Shown: positions 17,852-27,619, counted from the stretch's first letter. The stretch is DNA of 64,000 bases from Cupriavidus sp. AU9028 (GCF_019795295.1 NZ_JAIMCG010000007.1:62001-126000), one strand, 5' to 3'. Notes: a model not told the origin generated them from the sequence alone. Numbers and translations: made by a program.

Positions 17852-18085
17852 TCAGAGCAGAGCAGCAAAGCAGAGGCCGATCAGAGCCCAGACGCCGTAG
17901 AAAGCAACGCGGCGGAACATGCGGAACTGCTGGCGATCCCTGATCTGCTCAGCTACCAGCGATACCACGTCGTCGCGGACATCCGCCTCCGATACGTGGA
18001 GCTCAGCCGGTAACGTGACGGCACTGTCCTGCAGGGGCAGCCGCCGCTGCACCGTTCCCAGGTCCGCTTCATTGCCGTTTGTCAT
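17852..18085 (-). CDS. Small tail-anchored membrane protein, unknown function
   Basis: Predicted 77-aa protein with a soluble, acidic N-terminal region (1-50, including the helix-like VSEADVRDDVVSLVAEQIRD) and one hydrophobic helix at the extreme C-terminus (about 57-77), a tail-anchor layout with a basic FRMFRR flank. No family is recognised. It begins 3 nt after the stop of the upstream metallopeptidase gene and is followed after 3 nt by another small membrane-protein gene, so the three are almost certainly co-transcribed. A role as membrane partner or substrate of the peptidase is a hypothesis only. Confidence 0.6.
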   Translation of the reverse strand: MTNGNEADLGTVQRRLPLQDSAVTLPAELHVSEADVRDDVVSLVAEQIRDRQQFRMFRRVAFYGVWALIGLCFAALL

Positions 18086-18088
18086 GCT

Positions 18089-18559
18089 TCAGATCCAACC
18101 CAGTTGATCGAGCCGAACGCGCATTGCCAGGGGCGCGACACCGAAGGCCTTCGCCAGCTTGCGCAGATCGGTCTCGTTGCGGCGCATGATCAGCACCGTA
18201 ATGGCGAACTCCGGCATCAGGAGTTCCGCCGCGAAGCGGTTGGCGGCCACTTCCAGGGGGTCGGAATTCGCCAGCGAGAAGCTGTCCTTACCGTCGACGA
18301 ATGAGGCGCCGTGCCCCAGGGCGAAATGGCCGAGTTCGTGCGCGACGGTAAAGCGCTGTCGGAGATGGGCGTCGGTGTCGCTGATCCAGATGACCGGCAG
18401 CGGCGGTGTGCCGCTGAGGATTTCAAGTTTTCCGGCGTCACTCCCGAGGTGGGCGGCCTGAACCTGCACGCCGGCCGCGCGGGCAATGGCGACGGGGTCG
18501 ACCGGCAACCGGTGATCCCAATAGCGGTCGAGCAGTGGCTGTGCGGACTTGAGCGGCAT
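18089..18559 (-). CDS. ImmA/IrrE-family metallo-endopeptidase
   Basis: Predicted zinc peptidase of 156 aa. The gluzincin motif HELGH is at 74-78, preceded by RFTVAHE, and the third ligand region with a conserved Glu is at about 103 (PLEVAANRFAAELLMP), the classic ImmA/IrrE pattern. Family members usually cleave a repressor or antitoxin (ImmA acts on ImmR, IrrE/PprI on DdrO), but no XRE-type repressor gene is adjacent. Instead two tiny membrane-protein genes follow at 3-nt spacings. The cassette sits between the cold-shock gene and icd and is bounded by terminators. Target unknown. Confidence 0.85.
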   Translation of the reverse strand: MPLKSAQPLLDRYWDHRLPVDPVAIARAAGVQVQAAHLGSDAGKLEILSGTPPLPVIWISDTDAHLRQRFTVAHELGHFALGHGASFVDGKDSFSLANSDPLEVAANRFAAELLMPEFAITVLIMRRNETDLRKLAKAFGVAPLAMRVRLDQLGWI

Positions 18560-18701
18560 GAGGGTCCCGGGGAATGTGCGACGTCGGCAATGCGAGCCGA
18601 AGAACGGCAGCCCCGATCATTGCGGAATCCTGGCGAGCGTGCTTTCGGTTTCTGCCCGCCACCGGCAGCCGATGCCACGCTTCGGATGCCCCCCGCAAAA
18701 G

Positions 18702-18735
18702 AAAAACCCCGGGGAGCGACGCTCCACCGGGGTTT
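18702..18735 (-). terminator. Intrinsic terminator of icd
   Basis: A GC-rich hairpin (arms 18704-18717 and 18721-18735, one bulged base) is followed on the minus strand by a run of U residues (A-run 18702-18706). It lies about 30 bp past the icd stop and separates icd from the metallopeptidase cassette. The 140 bp between here and the peptidase ATG should hold the cassette promoter; no clear -35/-10 pair was found. Confidence 0.8.
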
Positions 18736-18765
18736 GGATTCGACCCGTACGGAACGGGTATCGAA

Positions 18766-20016
<1,251 letters not shown>

Positions 20017-20153
20017 GACGTCTCCAGTACGGAACGGGGGGTTTAGAACGGCTGCCGGGACCATTGCCGGCAGCGAAATGCAAACCTGGCGGGAGGCATT
20101 GTAGCGGCCTTGGCGCAGCGTTTCTGCTGCACTGCAAGATCAATCTGGTTTGG

Positions 20154-20167
20154 GTCTTATATAAGAC
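20154..20167. promoter_or_regulatory. Perfect 14-bp palindrome, candidate operator for icd and/or rluE
   Basis: The palindrome GTCTTATATAAGAC is very AT-rich for this genome and lies 137 bp upstream of icd and 141 bp upstream of rluE. The same 12-bp core TCTTATATAAGA recurs at 27428-27439 next to a TATAAT box. The recurrence suggests a shared transcription factor; which one is not known to me. Confidence 0.5.
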
Positions 20168-20186
20168 ACAAGACCGGTTTCGTATT

Positions 20187-20315
20187 ATGCAGCAATTTTT
20201 CACGATCCGCCATTCCGACGGGGCGGTCTTTCCCGTGCGTCTGGTGCATACTGCGCGCCTGATTCCGCAGGATTTTCCCTGCGGCGCTGGCATTCCCGCT
20301 TCCTTCGCATGCTGA
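20187..20315 (+). CDS. Possible 42-codon upstream ORF of rluE
   Basis: An ATG at 20187, 20 bp after the palindromic operator candidate, opens a 42-codon frame whose TGA (20313-20315) overlaps the rluE ATG (20309) by 7 nt. The product (beginning MQQFFTIRHSDG) is not recognised and has no membrane helix. The overlap would allow translational coupling to rluE, but there is no strong ribosome site and it may be chance. Confidence 0.25.
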   Translation: MQQFFTIRHSDGAVFPVRLVHTARLIPQDFPCGAGIPASFAC

Positions 20316-20920
20316 TCGCACTGAACAAACCCTTCGGCACCATGAGCCAGTTCTCGCCGCACCCGAGCCGCCCCACGCTGGCTGAATGGGTAGCGGTGCC
20401 GGACGTCTATCCCGCCGGCCGGCTCGACGCGGACTCGGAAGGGCTGCTGCTGTTGACGGACGACGGCGCGTTGCAGGCGCGCATTGCCGATCCGGCCGGG
20501 AAACTGGCCAAGACCTATCTGGCACAGGTCGAAGGCATTCCGGATGAGGCGGCGCTTGCCAGGCTGCGTTCCGGCGTCGATCTGGGCGACTTCCGCACGC
20601 TGCCCGCGAGTGCCGCCTGCATTGCCGAACCGGACTTCCTCTGGCCGCGACATCCGCCGATCCGGTACCGCGCCGCCATTCCCACCCAATGGATGGCGCT
20701 TGTCATTCGCGAGGGCAAGAACCGGCAGGTGCGCCGGATGACGGCGGCAGTGGGATACCCGACGCTGCGCCTGGTGCGGATTGCCATCGGCGCGCTGGAC
20801 CTGCGCACGCTGCAGCTGGCGCCCGGACAATGGTGCGAGATCGACCCTGCCGCGCTTGGGCTGCCGGCGGTGCGCAACCGGCCCTATCGTGGCCCGGGGC
20901 TGCGGCGCACCGCCAGATAG
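20309..20920 (+). CDS. rluE: 23S rRNA pseudouridine synthase, RluE type
   Basis: Converts a specific uridine of 23S rRNA (U2457 in E. coli) to pseudouridine. The 203-aa protein lacks an S4 domain and starts in the catalytic domain with LNKPFGTMSQF; the catalytic Asp lies in AGRLDADSEGLLLLT (about 35-49), and the late GKNRQVRRMTAAVGYPTLRL motif (about 138) is typical of the RsuA/RluB/E/F family. It is shorter than RsuA or RluB, fitting RluE. A small ORF overlaps its start. A DUF192 gene follows on the same strand 44 bp downstream. Confidence 0.9.
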   Translation: MLIALNKPFGTMSQFSPHPSRPTLAEWVAVPDVYPAGRLDADSEGLLLLTDDGALQARIADPAGKLAKTYLAQVEGIPDEAALARLRSGVDLGDFRTLPASAACIAEPDFLWPRHPPIRYRAAIPTQWMALVIREGKNRQVRRMTAAVGYPTLRLVRIAIGALDLRTLQLAPGQWCEIDPAALGLPAVRNRPYRGPGLRRTAR

Positions 20921-20964
20921 CCGGCTGCGCTATCCTTGGCGCTTCGCTTGCCAACGCTCACGTC

Positions 20965-21468
20965 ATGCCGACCGATTTGAACGCGCCGACCGTCGCCGCG
21001 CCTGCCGGGCGCTTCTTCTCACTGACCCGCCTTGCCATGACATCGGCCTGCTGTGCCGTGGCCGCCGTGCTCGCCGTGCCGACGGCGCACGCCCAGTCCA
21101 CGCTGCCGGTCGTCACGCTCAGTGCGGGCCTCTATGCCATCCGCGCGGAGGTCGCCGCCGATCCCGCTTCCCGCCAGCAGGGACTGATGTACCGCAAGTC
21201 GATGGCCGCGAACAGCGGCATGCTGTTCGTCTTCGAGCAGAAGGCCGGGCACTGCTTCTGGATGAAGAACACCGAGCTGCCGCTGTCGATCGCGTTCCTC
21301 GCGGATGACGGCACCATCGTCAACATCGAGGACATGAAGCCGCAAAGCGAGGACAACGTCTGCCCGAAGGCGGCAGTGCGCTACGCGCTGGAGATGAACC
21401 GGGGCTGGTTCGCGCAGAAGGGGATCGGCGCGGGCGCACGGATCGGCGGGCTGCCGGCGGCGCGGTAA
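20965..21468 (+). CDS. Exported DUF192-family protein
   Basis: Predicted 167-aa periplasmic protein. The N-terminus contains a Sec signal peptide (hydrophobic core CCAVAAVLAVPTAHA, about 29-43, cleavage after AHA). The mature part is a DUF192 domain with family hallmarks: the RQQGLMYRKSMAANSGMLFVF segment near 70-90, CFWMKNTELPLSIAFL near 97-112, and a late YALEMNRGWF. Biochemical function of DUF192 is unknown; a structural beta-barrel role is all that is established. It probably shares a transcript with rluE and converges with the YajQ-like gene. Confidence 0.88.
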   Translation: MPTDLNAPTVAAPAGRFFSLTRLAMTSACCAVAAVLAVPTAHAQSTLPVVTLSAGLYAIRAEVAADPASRQQGLMYRKSMAANSGMLFVFEQKAGHCFWMKNTELPLSIAFLADDGTIVNIEDMKPQSEDNVCPKAAVRYALEMNRGWFAQKGIGAGARIGGLPAAR

Positions 21469-21507
21469 GCCGCGCCGCCGCGTGGTTGCCCGGGTCCGCC
21501 GTCCCGC

Positions 21508-21993
21508 TCAGTCGCGGAAGTTGTTGAAGTCCAGCGGCGCTTCGGAAACGTCCTTGCGCAGCATGGCGATGACGCCCTGCAGGTCGTCGCGCTTGGTGCC
21601 CGAGACCCGCACGGCGTCGCCCTGGATGCTCGCCTGCACCTTGATCTTGCTGTCCTTGATCATGCGCACGATCTTCTTGGCGAGGTCGCCGGTGACGCCC
21701 TTCTTGATCGTGATGACCTGCTTGACCTTGTCGCCACTGATCTTCTCGGTCTTGCCATAGTCCAGGAAGCGCACGTCGACATTGCGCTTGGCCATCTTGT
21801 TGAGCAGGACATCCTTTACCTGACCGAGCTTGAAGTCGTCATCGGCGAAGGCCGTCAGTTCGCCTTCCTTCTGCTCGACCCGTGCATCCGAACCCTTGAA
21901 ATCGAAACGGGTGGAGATTTCCTTGTTGGCCTGCTCGACCGCGTTCTTGACCTCGACCATATTCGCTTCGCATACCACGTCAAACGACGGCAT
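21508..21993 (-). CDS. YajQ-family nucleotide-binding protein
   Basis: Small cytosolic protein of 161 aa, the full length of the YajQ/DUF520 family, with two ferredoxin-like folds. It begins MPSFDVV and contains [21 protein letters not shown], the late [22 protein letters not shown] and the C-terminal PLDFNNFRD, all characteristic. Some homologues (Xanthomonas, Pseudomonas) bind cyclic di-GMP and act with transcription factors; others bind GTP or tRNA. Which applies here is unknown. It is divergent from murB and convergent with the DUF192 gene. Confidence 0.93.
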   Translation of the reverse strand: MPSFDVVCEANMVEVKNAVEQANKEISTRFDFKGSDARVEQKEGELTAFADDDFKLGQVKDVLLNKMAKRNVDVRFLDYGKTEKISGDKVKQVITIKKGVTGDLAKKIVRMIKDSKIKVQASIQGDAVRVSGTKRDDLQGVIAMLRKDVSEAPLDFNNFRD

Positions 21994-22055
21994 CGCATTC
22001 TCCTTGTAGATGTTCGGGAGGCCCTGCACTGCGCAGGCTCCCTTGTCCGGTTCCG

Positions 22056-22061
22056 TATAAT
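22056..22061 (+). promoter_or_regulatory. Candidate -10 box for murB
   Basis: A TATAAT hexamer in the context CGTATAATCC lies about 100 bp upstream of murB. The same CGTATAATC context occurs before murJ and mutL. No convincing -35 is seen. Confidence 0.4.
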
Positions 22062-22163
22062 CCAGCAGCTTCGCCCCGGCACTCGCAATGACTCGCGAGA
22101 GCGCGCCTTGCCTTGCGAGGCGGCGCGTGGGAAGCCGGGGCCTCAGGGCATAACCTGTTTCGC

Positions 22164-23180
22164 ATGGCAGACTTCCTCGAATTTTATCCGCTGCGCCCGC
22201 ACAACACATTGGGATTCGATGTGACCGCGCGCTACGCCGTGCCGGTGCGCAGCGAGGACGACCTCGTGCAGGCGCTGGACGATGCGCGCGTGGCGTCACG
22301 CCCGGTGCTCGTGCTGGGAGGCGGCAGCAACGTCGTGCTGACCGGCGACCTCGATGCGGCGGTACTGCTGATGCAGATCCCGGGCTACCGGGTCGACACG
22401 GTCAGCGACGGCGAGGCGTCGCTGGTGACGGTGGGCGCCGGCGAGAACTGGCATGCGACCGTACTGCGCACGATCGCCGATGGCCTGCCGGGGCTGGAGA
22501 ATCTGGCGCTGATCCCGGGCACGGTGGGCGCCGCGCCGATCCAGAACATCGGCGCCTATGGCGTGGAGCTGCGCGAGCGCTTCCATGCGCTGCGGGCCTG
22601 GGATCGGCAAACGCGCCGATTCGTCACGCTCGACGCCGAGCAATGCGCGTTCGGCTATCGCGACAGCCTGTTCAAGCAGGCCGGGCGAGACCGCTTCGTG
22701 ATTACCGCCGTCACGCTGCGGCTGCCGCGCCGCTGGCAACCGGCGCTCGGCTATGCGGAACTGGCGCGTGGGGTGGCGCATCTGCCCGCCCCCCGTCCCG
22801 AGGATATCCGCGATGCGGTGATCGCGATCCGCAGCGCAAAGCTGCCGGATCCCGCCCACCTTGGCAATGCCGGCAGCTTCTTCAAGAATCCGGTGGTCAG
22901 CGCGCCGTTGCGCGATGCGCTGCTGCGCGAACACCCCTCGCTGGTGAGCCACCAGCAGGCCGATGGCAGCTACAAGCTGGCGGCGGGATGGCTGATCGAT
23001 CAGTGCGGCTTCAAGGGTTGGCGCGAAGGCTGTGTGGGCGTGCACGACCGCCAGGCGCTGGTTCTGGTGCACCATGGCGGCGGCAGCGGCAACGACCTGA
23101 TGGCGCTGGCGGCGCGCATTGCGGATACGGTGGCGCAGCGGTTCGGGGTAAGGATCGAGCCGGAGCCGGTGGTGATTTGA
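22164..23180 (+). CDS. murB: UDP-N-acetylenolpyruvoylglucosamine reductase
   Basis: NADPH- and FAD-dependent reductase that forms UDP-MurNAc in peptidoglycan synthesis. The 338-aa protein is a type I MurB: the FAD-binding segment [14 protein letters not shown] at about 49-62, the substrate region [24 protein letters not shown] near 110-133, and the [10 protein letters not shown] motif with the catalytic Ser near 235. The ATG at 22164 gives the family N-terminus; an upstream ATG would add 17 unsupported residues. A cluster of GC-rich palindromes follows within 40 bp of the stop. Confidence 0.96.
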   Translation: MADFLEFYPLRPHNTLGFDVTARYAVPVRSEDDLVQALDDARVASRPVLVLGGGSNVVLTGDLDAAVLLMQIPGYRVDTVSDGEASLVTVGAGENWHATVLRTIADGLPGLENLALIPGTVGAAPIQNIGAYGVELRERFHALRAWDRQTRRFVTLDAEQCAFGYRDSLFKQAGRDRFVITAVTLRLPRRWQPALGYAELARGVAHLPAPRPEDIRDAVIAIRSAKLPDPAHLGNAGSFFKNPVVSAPLRDALLREHPSLVSHQQADGSYKLAAGWLIDQCGFKGWREGCVGVHDRQALVLVHHGGGSGNDLMALAARIADTVAQRFGVRIEPEPVVI

Positions 23181-23204
23181 GGCTGGAGGGGGGCCGCGGT
23201 TCGC

Positions 23205-23336
23205 TCCCTCTCCCCGGCCCTCTCCCGCAAGCGGGAGAGGGAGAACACCGATGGTTCGCTACCCTCCCGCAAGCGGGAGAGGGAGAACACCGATGGTTCG
23301 CTACCCTCGCCCGCTTGCGGGAGAGGGGTCGGGGGA
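23205..23336. repeat. Cluster of REP-like palindromes with a 42-bp tandem duplication
   Basis: Downstream of murB the hairpin CCCTCTCCCGC-AA-GCGGGAGAGGG (23218-23241) is followed by a linker containing GAGAACACCGATGGTTCGC. Hairpin plus linker is repeated once with a 42-bp period, and a third, more diverged palindrome follows near 23310-23326. The same hairpin stem recurs near 47.0 kb. The cluster separates the convergent murB and patatin genes. Confidence 0.8.
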
Positions 23337-23367
23337 GAGAGCAGCAGACCTCGGCCAACAGCGGCCG

Positions 23368-24408
23368 CTACAACGGCTGGTCCAGCAGGAATTCCTTGCG
23401 GATATCCACCGTTGCGCGCTCGCCGACCGCGTCGAAATGCTGCTCGATCCAGGCCCGGGCCGTTTCACGCCCGCGCTCGCGCAGCATCAGCAGGAAGTTC
23501 CAGTCGGTCACCAGTTTGGTGGACGACGACAGATCCGCCAGCGCCTCGTCGGCGCGAATGGAATGCAGCAGGATGTATTTGAGCCGGTCGCGGTATTCGG
23601 GCTTGAGCCATTCCTCGTCCAGCAGCTTCTGCACGAAGGCGATCGCGCGCATCTCCCGCAGCAGCGATGCATTGAAGGTGATCTCGTTGAGCCGCTCCAT
23701 CACCTCCTGCGGCTGGGTCGGGACGTCGGTCCGCGCAATCGGGTTGATATGGACCACCAGGATGTCGCGGGTGCCGGTCAGATAGAAGAACGGAAACAGC
23801 ACCGGGTTGCCCATATAGCCGCCGTCCCAGTAGTGCTTGCCGTCGATTTCGACCGCCGGATACAGATAGGGCAGGCAGGCGGAGGCAAGCACGACGTCGA
23901 CGGTCAGCTCGCGCGTCCGGAAGACGCGCACATTGCCGCTGTTGACGTCGGTCGCCGCGACGAACAGCTTGGCCCCGCCGTGGCGGCGCAGGCGATCGAA
24001 GTCGACCTGGTTCTCCAGCAAACCGCGCAGCGGATTGTATTGCCGGCCCTGCGAGGAGGCGGCCCACCAGCCGGCCCACATCCGCATCCAGTCCTGCATC
24101 GGCCAATTGCCGCCGCCGTTGCCGGTCAGCCAGTTGGCCGCCTGCTGGCCCAGCGTGGAGAACGGCGAGCCGATGCGCGACACGCCGAACCAGAAGTCGT
24201 GCAGCTTCTCCCGGGCGCGCTCGGCACCGCCCTCGGCCAGTCCGTCCAGCATGACGACCGCATTCATGGTGCCGGCGCTGGTGCCGCTGATGCCGTCGAA
24301 ATGCAGCCGGCCGTCTTCCAGCAGCGCGTCGAGCACGCCCCAGCCGAAGGCGCCATGCGCGCCGCCGCCCTGCAGGGCAAGGTTGATCGACTTCGAATGG
24401 TTCGCCAT
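23368..24408 (-). CDS. Patatin-like phospholipase
   Basis: Predicted Ser-Asp acyl hydrolase of 346 aa. The oxyanion motif GGGAHG is at 14-19, the nucleophile elbow GTSAG at 42-46 (Ser44) and the catalytic Asp in DGG at 195-197, so the dyad is complete. No signal peptide is evident, suggesting a cytosolic or membrane-associated enzyme. In Cupriavidus and Ralstonia, patatin-like proteins occur near polyhydroxybutyrate genes, but none is here. It reads in the same direction as, and 91 bp downstream of, ppnP. Substrate (phospholipid, other ester) unknown. Confidence 0.92.
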   Translation of the reverse strand: MANHSKSINLALQGGGAHGAFGWGVLDALLEDGRLHFDGISGTSAGTMNAVVMLDGLAEGGAERAREKLHDFWFGVSRIGSPFSTLGQQAANWLTGNGGGNWPMQDWMRMWAGWWAASSQGRQYNPLRGLLENQVDFDRLRRHGGAKLFVAATDVNSGNVRVFRTRELTVDVVLASACLPYLYPAVEIDGKHYWDGGYMGNPVLFPFFYLTGTRDILVVHINPIARTDVPTQPQEVMERLNEITFNASLLREMRAIAFVQKLLDEEWLKPEYRDRLKYILLHSIRADEALADLSSSTKLVTDWNFLLMLRERGRETARAWIEQHFDAVGERATVDIRKEFLLDQPL

Positions 24409-24499
24409 GGTCCGCGCCTCGATCGGGAAATGCCAGGTGCGTCAGGGAGTCCGGCAGGTTCGCCGCCGGACTGGCTTGGAAAGGATCAGCGGCCGATGC

Positions 24500-24811
24500 T
24501 CAACCGAAATGACAGACGTAGTCCAGCGTCTGTTGCACGTCGATCTCGAAGCTGCTGTCGCCCGGGATGCTGAACTGCTGCCCGGCACCGTATTGCTTCC
24601 ACTCGTCGGAGCCGGACAGCTTCACGCGGCACGAGCCGGCGTTGATCTCCATGATCTCCGGGGCGCCGGTATTGAAGGTCAGCGTGGCCGGGAAGATCAC
24701 GCCCAGCGTCTTGCGCGTACCGTCCGGAAACAGCACCGTATGGCTGACGCACTTGCCGTCGAAATACAGGTTGGCTTGCTTAAGGACCGAGACGTTGTCG
24801 AACTGGCTCAT
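24500..24811 (-). CDS. ppnP: Pyrimidine/purine nucleoside phosphorylase
   Basis: Cupin-fold nucleoside phosphorylase (YaiE/DUF1255 family) of 104 aa that cleaves uridine, cytidine, adenosine and related nucleosides with phosphate. Diagnostic segments are [15 protein letters not shown] near 13, [20 protein letters not shown] near 38-57 and the Gly-rich [18 protein letters not shown] near 74-91. The ATG at 24811 gives the full family length (94 aa in E. coli). The patatin gene follows after 91 bp. Confidence 0.92.
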   Translation of the reverse strand: MSQFDNVSVLKQANLYFDGKCVSHTVLFPDGTRKTLGVIFPATLTFNTGAPEIMEINAGSCRVKLSGSDEWKQYGAGQQFSIPGDSSFEIDVQQTLDYVCHFG

Positions 24812-24895
24812 GATGTCGTTGTGCAGAGTAGCGGGAGAGAGGAAAGACAAGAGACTGGAGGCGGCCGAGTGCGGATCCGAGCCCGCGCCCATGTG

Positions 24896-24921
24896 AAAAG
24901 AGGGGCCTGGAGGCCCCTCTT
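24896..24921 (-). terminator. Intrinsic terminator of argG
   Basis: An 11-bp stem (24898-24908 with 24911-24921) with a two-base apparent loop is followed on the minus strand by U residues, about 40 bp past the argG stop. Confidence 0.75.
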
Positions 24922-24959
24922 CGTGATGCGCGCAATGCGTGGCGGTTCGCCCTCGCGAA

Positions 24960-26189
<1,230 letters not shown>

Positions 26190-26204
26190 GTTCGACTCGA
26201 TGCG

Positions 26205-26238
26205 AAAAAAGGGCGGACCAGCCGGTGCGACGGCCCGC
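26205..26238 (-). terminator. Terminator-like hairpin in the argF-argG gap
   Basis: On the minus strand a 7-bp stem with one G-U pair (26232-26238 with 26213-26219) is followed after CC by six U residues (26205-26210). Only 15 nt separate the U-tract from the argG ATG, leaving no room for a promoter between them, so any argG transcript must pass through it. It may be the argF terminator, an argG attenuator, or both. Confidence 0.6.
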
Positions 26239-26315
26239 ATACCAGATTAGGAAATGCGAAAGCCGCTATTCTGACATGCCGGCCCGGGCTTGGGCGCCAC
26301 TTGCCGGCAAGCGTG

Positions 26316-27239
26316 TCAGTAGCGGCCGCAGAGCAGGTATTCCATCAGCGCCTTCTGCACATGCAGGCGGTTCTCGGCTTCGTCCCAGACCACGCTCTTC
26401 GGCCCGTCGATCACCTCCGCCTCGACCTCCTCGCCGCGGTGCGCCGGCAGGCAATGCATGAACACCGCGTCGTCGCGGGCCCGGTCCATCATCGCCGTGG
26501 TGACCATCCACTTCTGGAAGGCGCGCTTGCGCTCCTCGTTCTCGGCTTCGAATCCCATGCTGGTCCACACGTCGGTGGTGACCAGATCGGCACCGGCGCA
26601 GGCTTGCAGCGGATCGTCGAAGACCTTGACGAGGCCGGCTGCGGTAGCGGGCACCATGGCCGGATCCAGCTGGTAGCCCGGCGGCGCGGAGAAGTGGAAG
26701 GTGAAACCGAGGCGCTCGGCCGCCTGGATCCAGGTGTACGCCATGTTGTTGGCGTCACCGATCCAGGCCACGGTCTTGCCGCGGATGCTGCCGCGGTGCT
26801 CGATATAGGTGAAGACGTCGGCGAGTACCTGGCAGGGGTGATATTCGTTGGTCAGCCCGTTGATGACGGGCACCCGCGAGTGCGCGGCAAAGCGTTCGAT
26901 GATCTCCTGGCCGAAGGTGCGGATCATGATGATGTCCACCATGCGGGAGATCACCTGCGCGGCGTCCTCGATCGGTTCGCCGCGGCCGAGTTGCGAATCG
27001 CGCGTGCTGAGGAAGACCGCGTGGCCGCCCAGCTGGTGGATGCCGGCCTCGAACGACAGGCGCGTGCGGGTCGAGTTCTTCTCGAAGATCATCGCCAGCG
27101 TGCGGTCGTGCAGAGGGTGCCAGGTTTCGTAGTTCTTGAACTTGGCCTTCAGGATCCGCGCGCGGTCCAGCAGGTACTCGTACTCTTCGGCACCGAGATC
27201 GCTGAACTGCAGGTAATGCTTGATCGGAGTTGGGCTCAT
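26316..27239 (-). CDS. argF: Ornithine carbamoyltransferase
   Basis: Makes citrulline from ornithine and carbamoyl phosphate in arginine synthesis. The 307-aa protein has the carbamoyl-phosphate motif FEKNSTRTRLSFE near 50-62, the HPCQ-containing segment near 130 (NEYHPCQVLAD), and the ornithine-binding HCLPAHRGEEV near 268. Length fits the anabolic trimeric enzymes (about 310 aa). The family start MSPTPIKHYL is at 27237-27239 and has no recognisable Shine-Dalgarno because a terminator-like hairpin and U-tract end one base before it. An in-frame ATG 16 codons upstream is an alternative. Confidence 0.96.
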   Translation of the reverse strand: MSPTPIKHYLQFSDLGAEEYEYLLDRARILKAKFKNYETWHPLHDRTLAMIFEKNSTRTRLSFEAGIHQLGGHAVFLSTRDSQLGRGEPIEDAAQVISRMVDIIMIRTFGQEIIERFAAHSRVPVINGLTNEYHPCQVLADVFTYIEHRGSIRGKTVAWIGDANNMAYTWIQAAERLGFTFHFSAPPGYQLDPAMVPATAAGLVKVFDDPLQACAGADLVTTDVWTSMGFEAENEERKRAFQKWMVTTAMMDRARDDAVFMHCLPAHRGEEVEAEVIDGPKSVVWDEAENRLHVQKALMEYLLCGRY

Positions 27240-27240
27240 A

Positions 27241-27313
27241 AAACAAAGAAGGCGGCTCGATGGGGACACCGTCCATGAAATCGTCATGAAATCCGGTGCC
27301 GCGGAGCCGCCTT
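27241..27313 (-). promoter_or_regulatory. Candidate attenuator in the argF leader
   Basis: On the minus strand AAGGCGGCTC (27304-27313) pairs perfectly with GAGCCGCCTT (27249-27258), with a further CACCG/CGGTG pairing inside; the stem is followed by CTTTGTTTT running into the argF ATG. No minus-strand gene lies upstream to be terminated, because rpsT is closed off by the terminator at 27976-28004. The structure therefore lies in argF's own leader. Confidence 0.6.
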
Positions 27314-27344
27314 TCGCGTCGCTTGCGCAATGTGAGTGACAGGA

Positions 27345-27373
27345 ATCATAAGGGATTATTCCGGCTTTGGCGA
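27345..27373 (-). promoter_or_regulatory. Candidate promoter of argF
   Basis: On the minus strand TCGCCA (27368-27373, four of six matches to TTGACA) is separated by 17 nt from TATGAT (27345-27350, five of six). It would start a transcript near 27338, giving a leader of about 100 nt that contains the hairpin described at 27241-27313. Confidence 0.45.
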
Positions 27374-27426
27374 GCCTGCGCCCCTGTCATCCCGGCGCCA
27401 CGCCGCCCGGGCGAGCTTATGCGGCA

Positions 27427-27445
27427 GTCTTATATAAGATATAAT
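27427..27445 (+). promoter_or_regulatory. TCTTATATAAGA palindrome overlapping a TATAAT box
   Basis: The 12-bp palindromic core TCTTATATAAGA (27428-27439) touches a perfect TATAAT (27440-27445). The core is identical to the one between icd and rluE. An operator in the -35/-10 spacer is typical for repression. The box reads towards the DUF3579 gene, about 175 bp away; the -35 match is poor. Confidence 0.5.
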
Positions 27446-27619
27446 ACTCGCTGATTCACGCGGGGCCCGGCAGACCTTGCCTGCGCCCGCATCCGGCATC
27501 AAAAGTGCCCCCGCTCCCCGTCGCCCCACCAGCGATCCGATGTGCGAACCCTTCGCCGCCGGGCGCGTCCAACGGGCGCCCCGTCGCGGGTTTCCCGTCG
27601 AGTCACAAGCGCAGTCTCC

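Noticed and set aside
17573-18559. Prophage remnant suggested by the ImmA/IrrE gene
   Set aside because: No integrase, repressor, structural gene, attachment site or tRNA is nearby, and G+C content looks like that of the surroundings.
23205-23336. Possible CRISPR array after murB
   Set aside because: There are only two exact repeat units with no variable spacers, and the units are GC-rich palindromes. A REP-like cluster fits better.
26190-26240. argG starting 17 codons upstream at 26240
   Set aside because: The extension is not family-like and would be translated through a hairpin and U-tract. The conserved MSDIKK start is preferred.
27240-27330. Classical arginine leader peptide upstream of argF
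   Set aside because: The Arg-rich frame starts with TTG, has no ribosome site and does not stop before the hairpin but runs on into argF in another frame, so it is not called as a gene; only the hairpin is reported.
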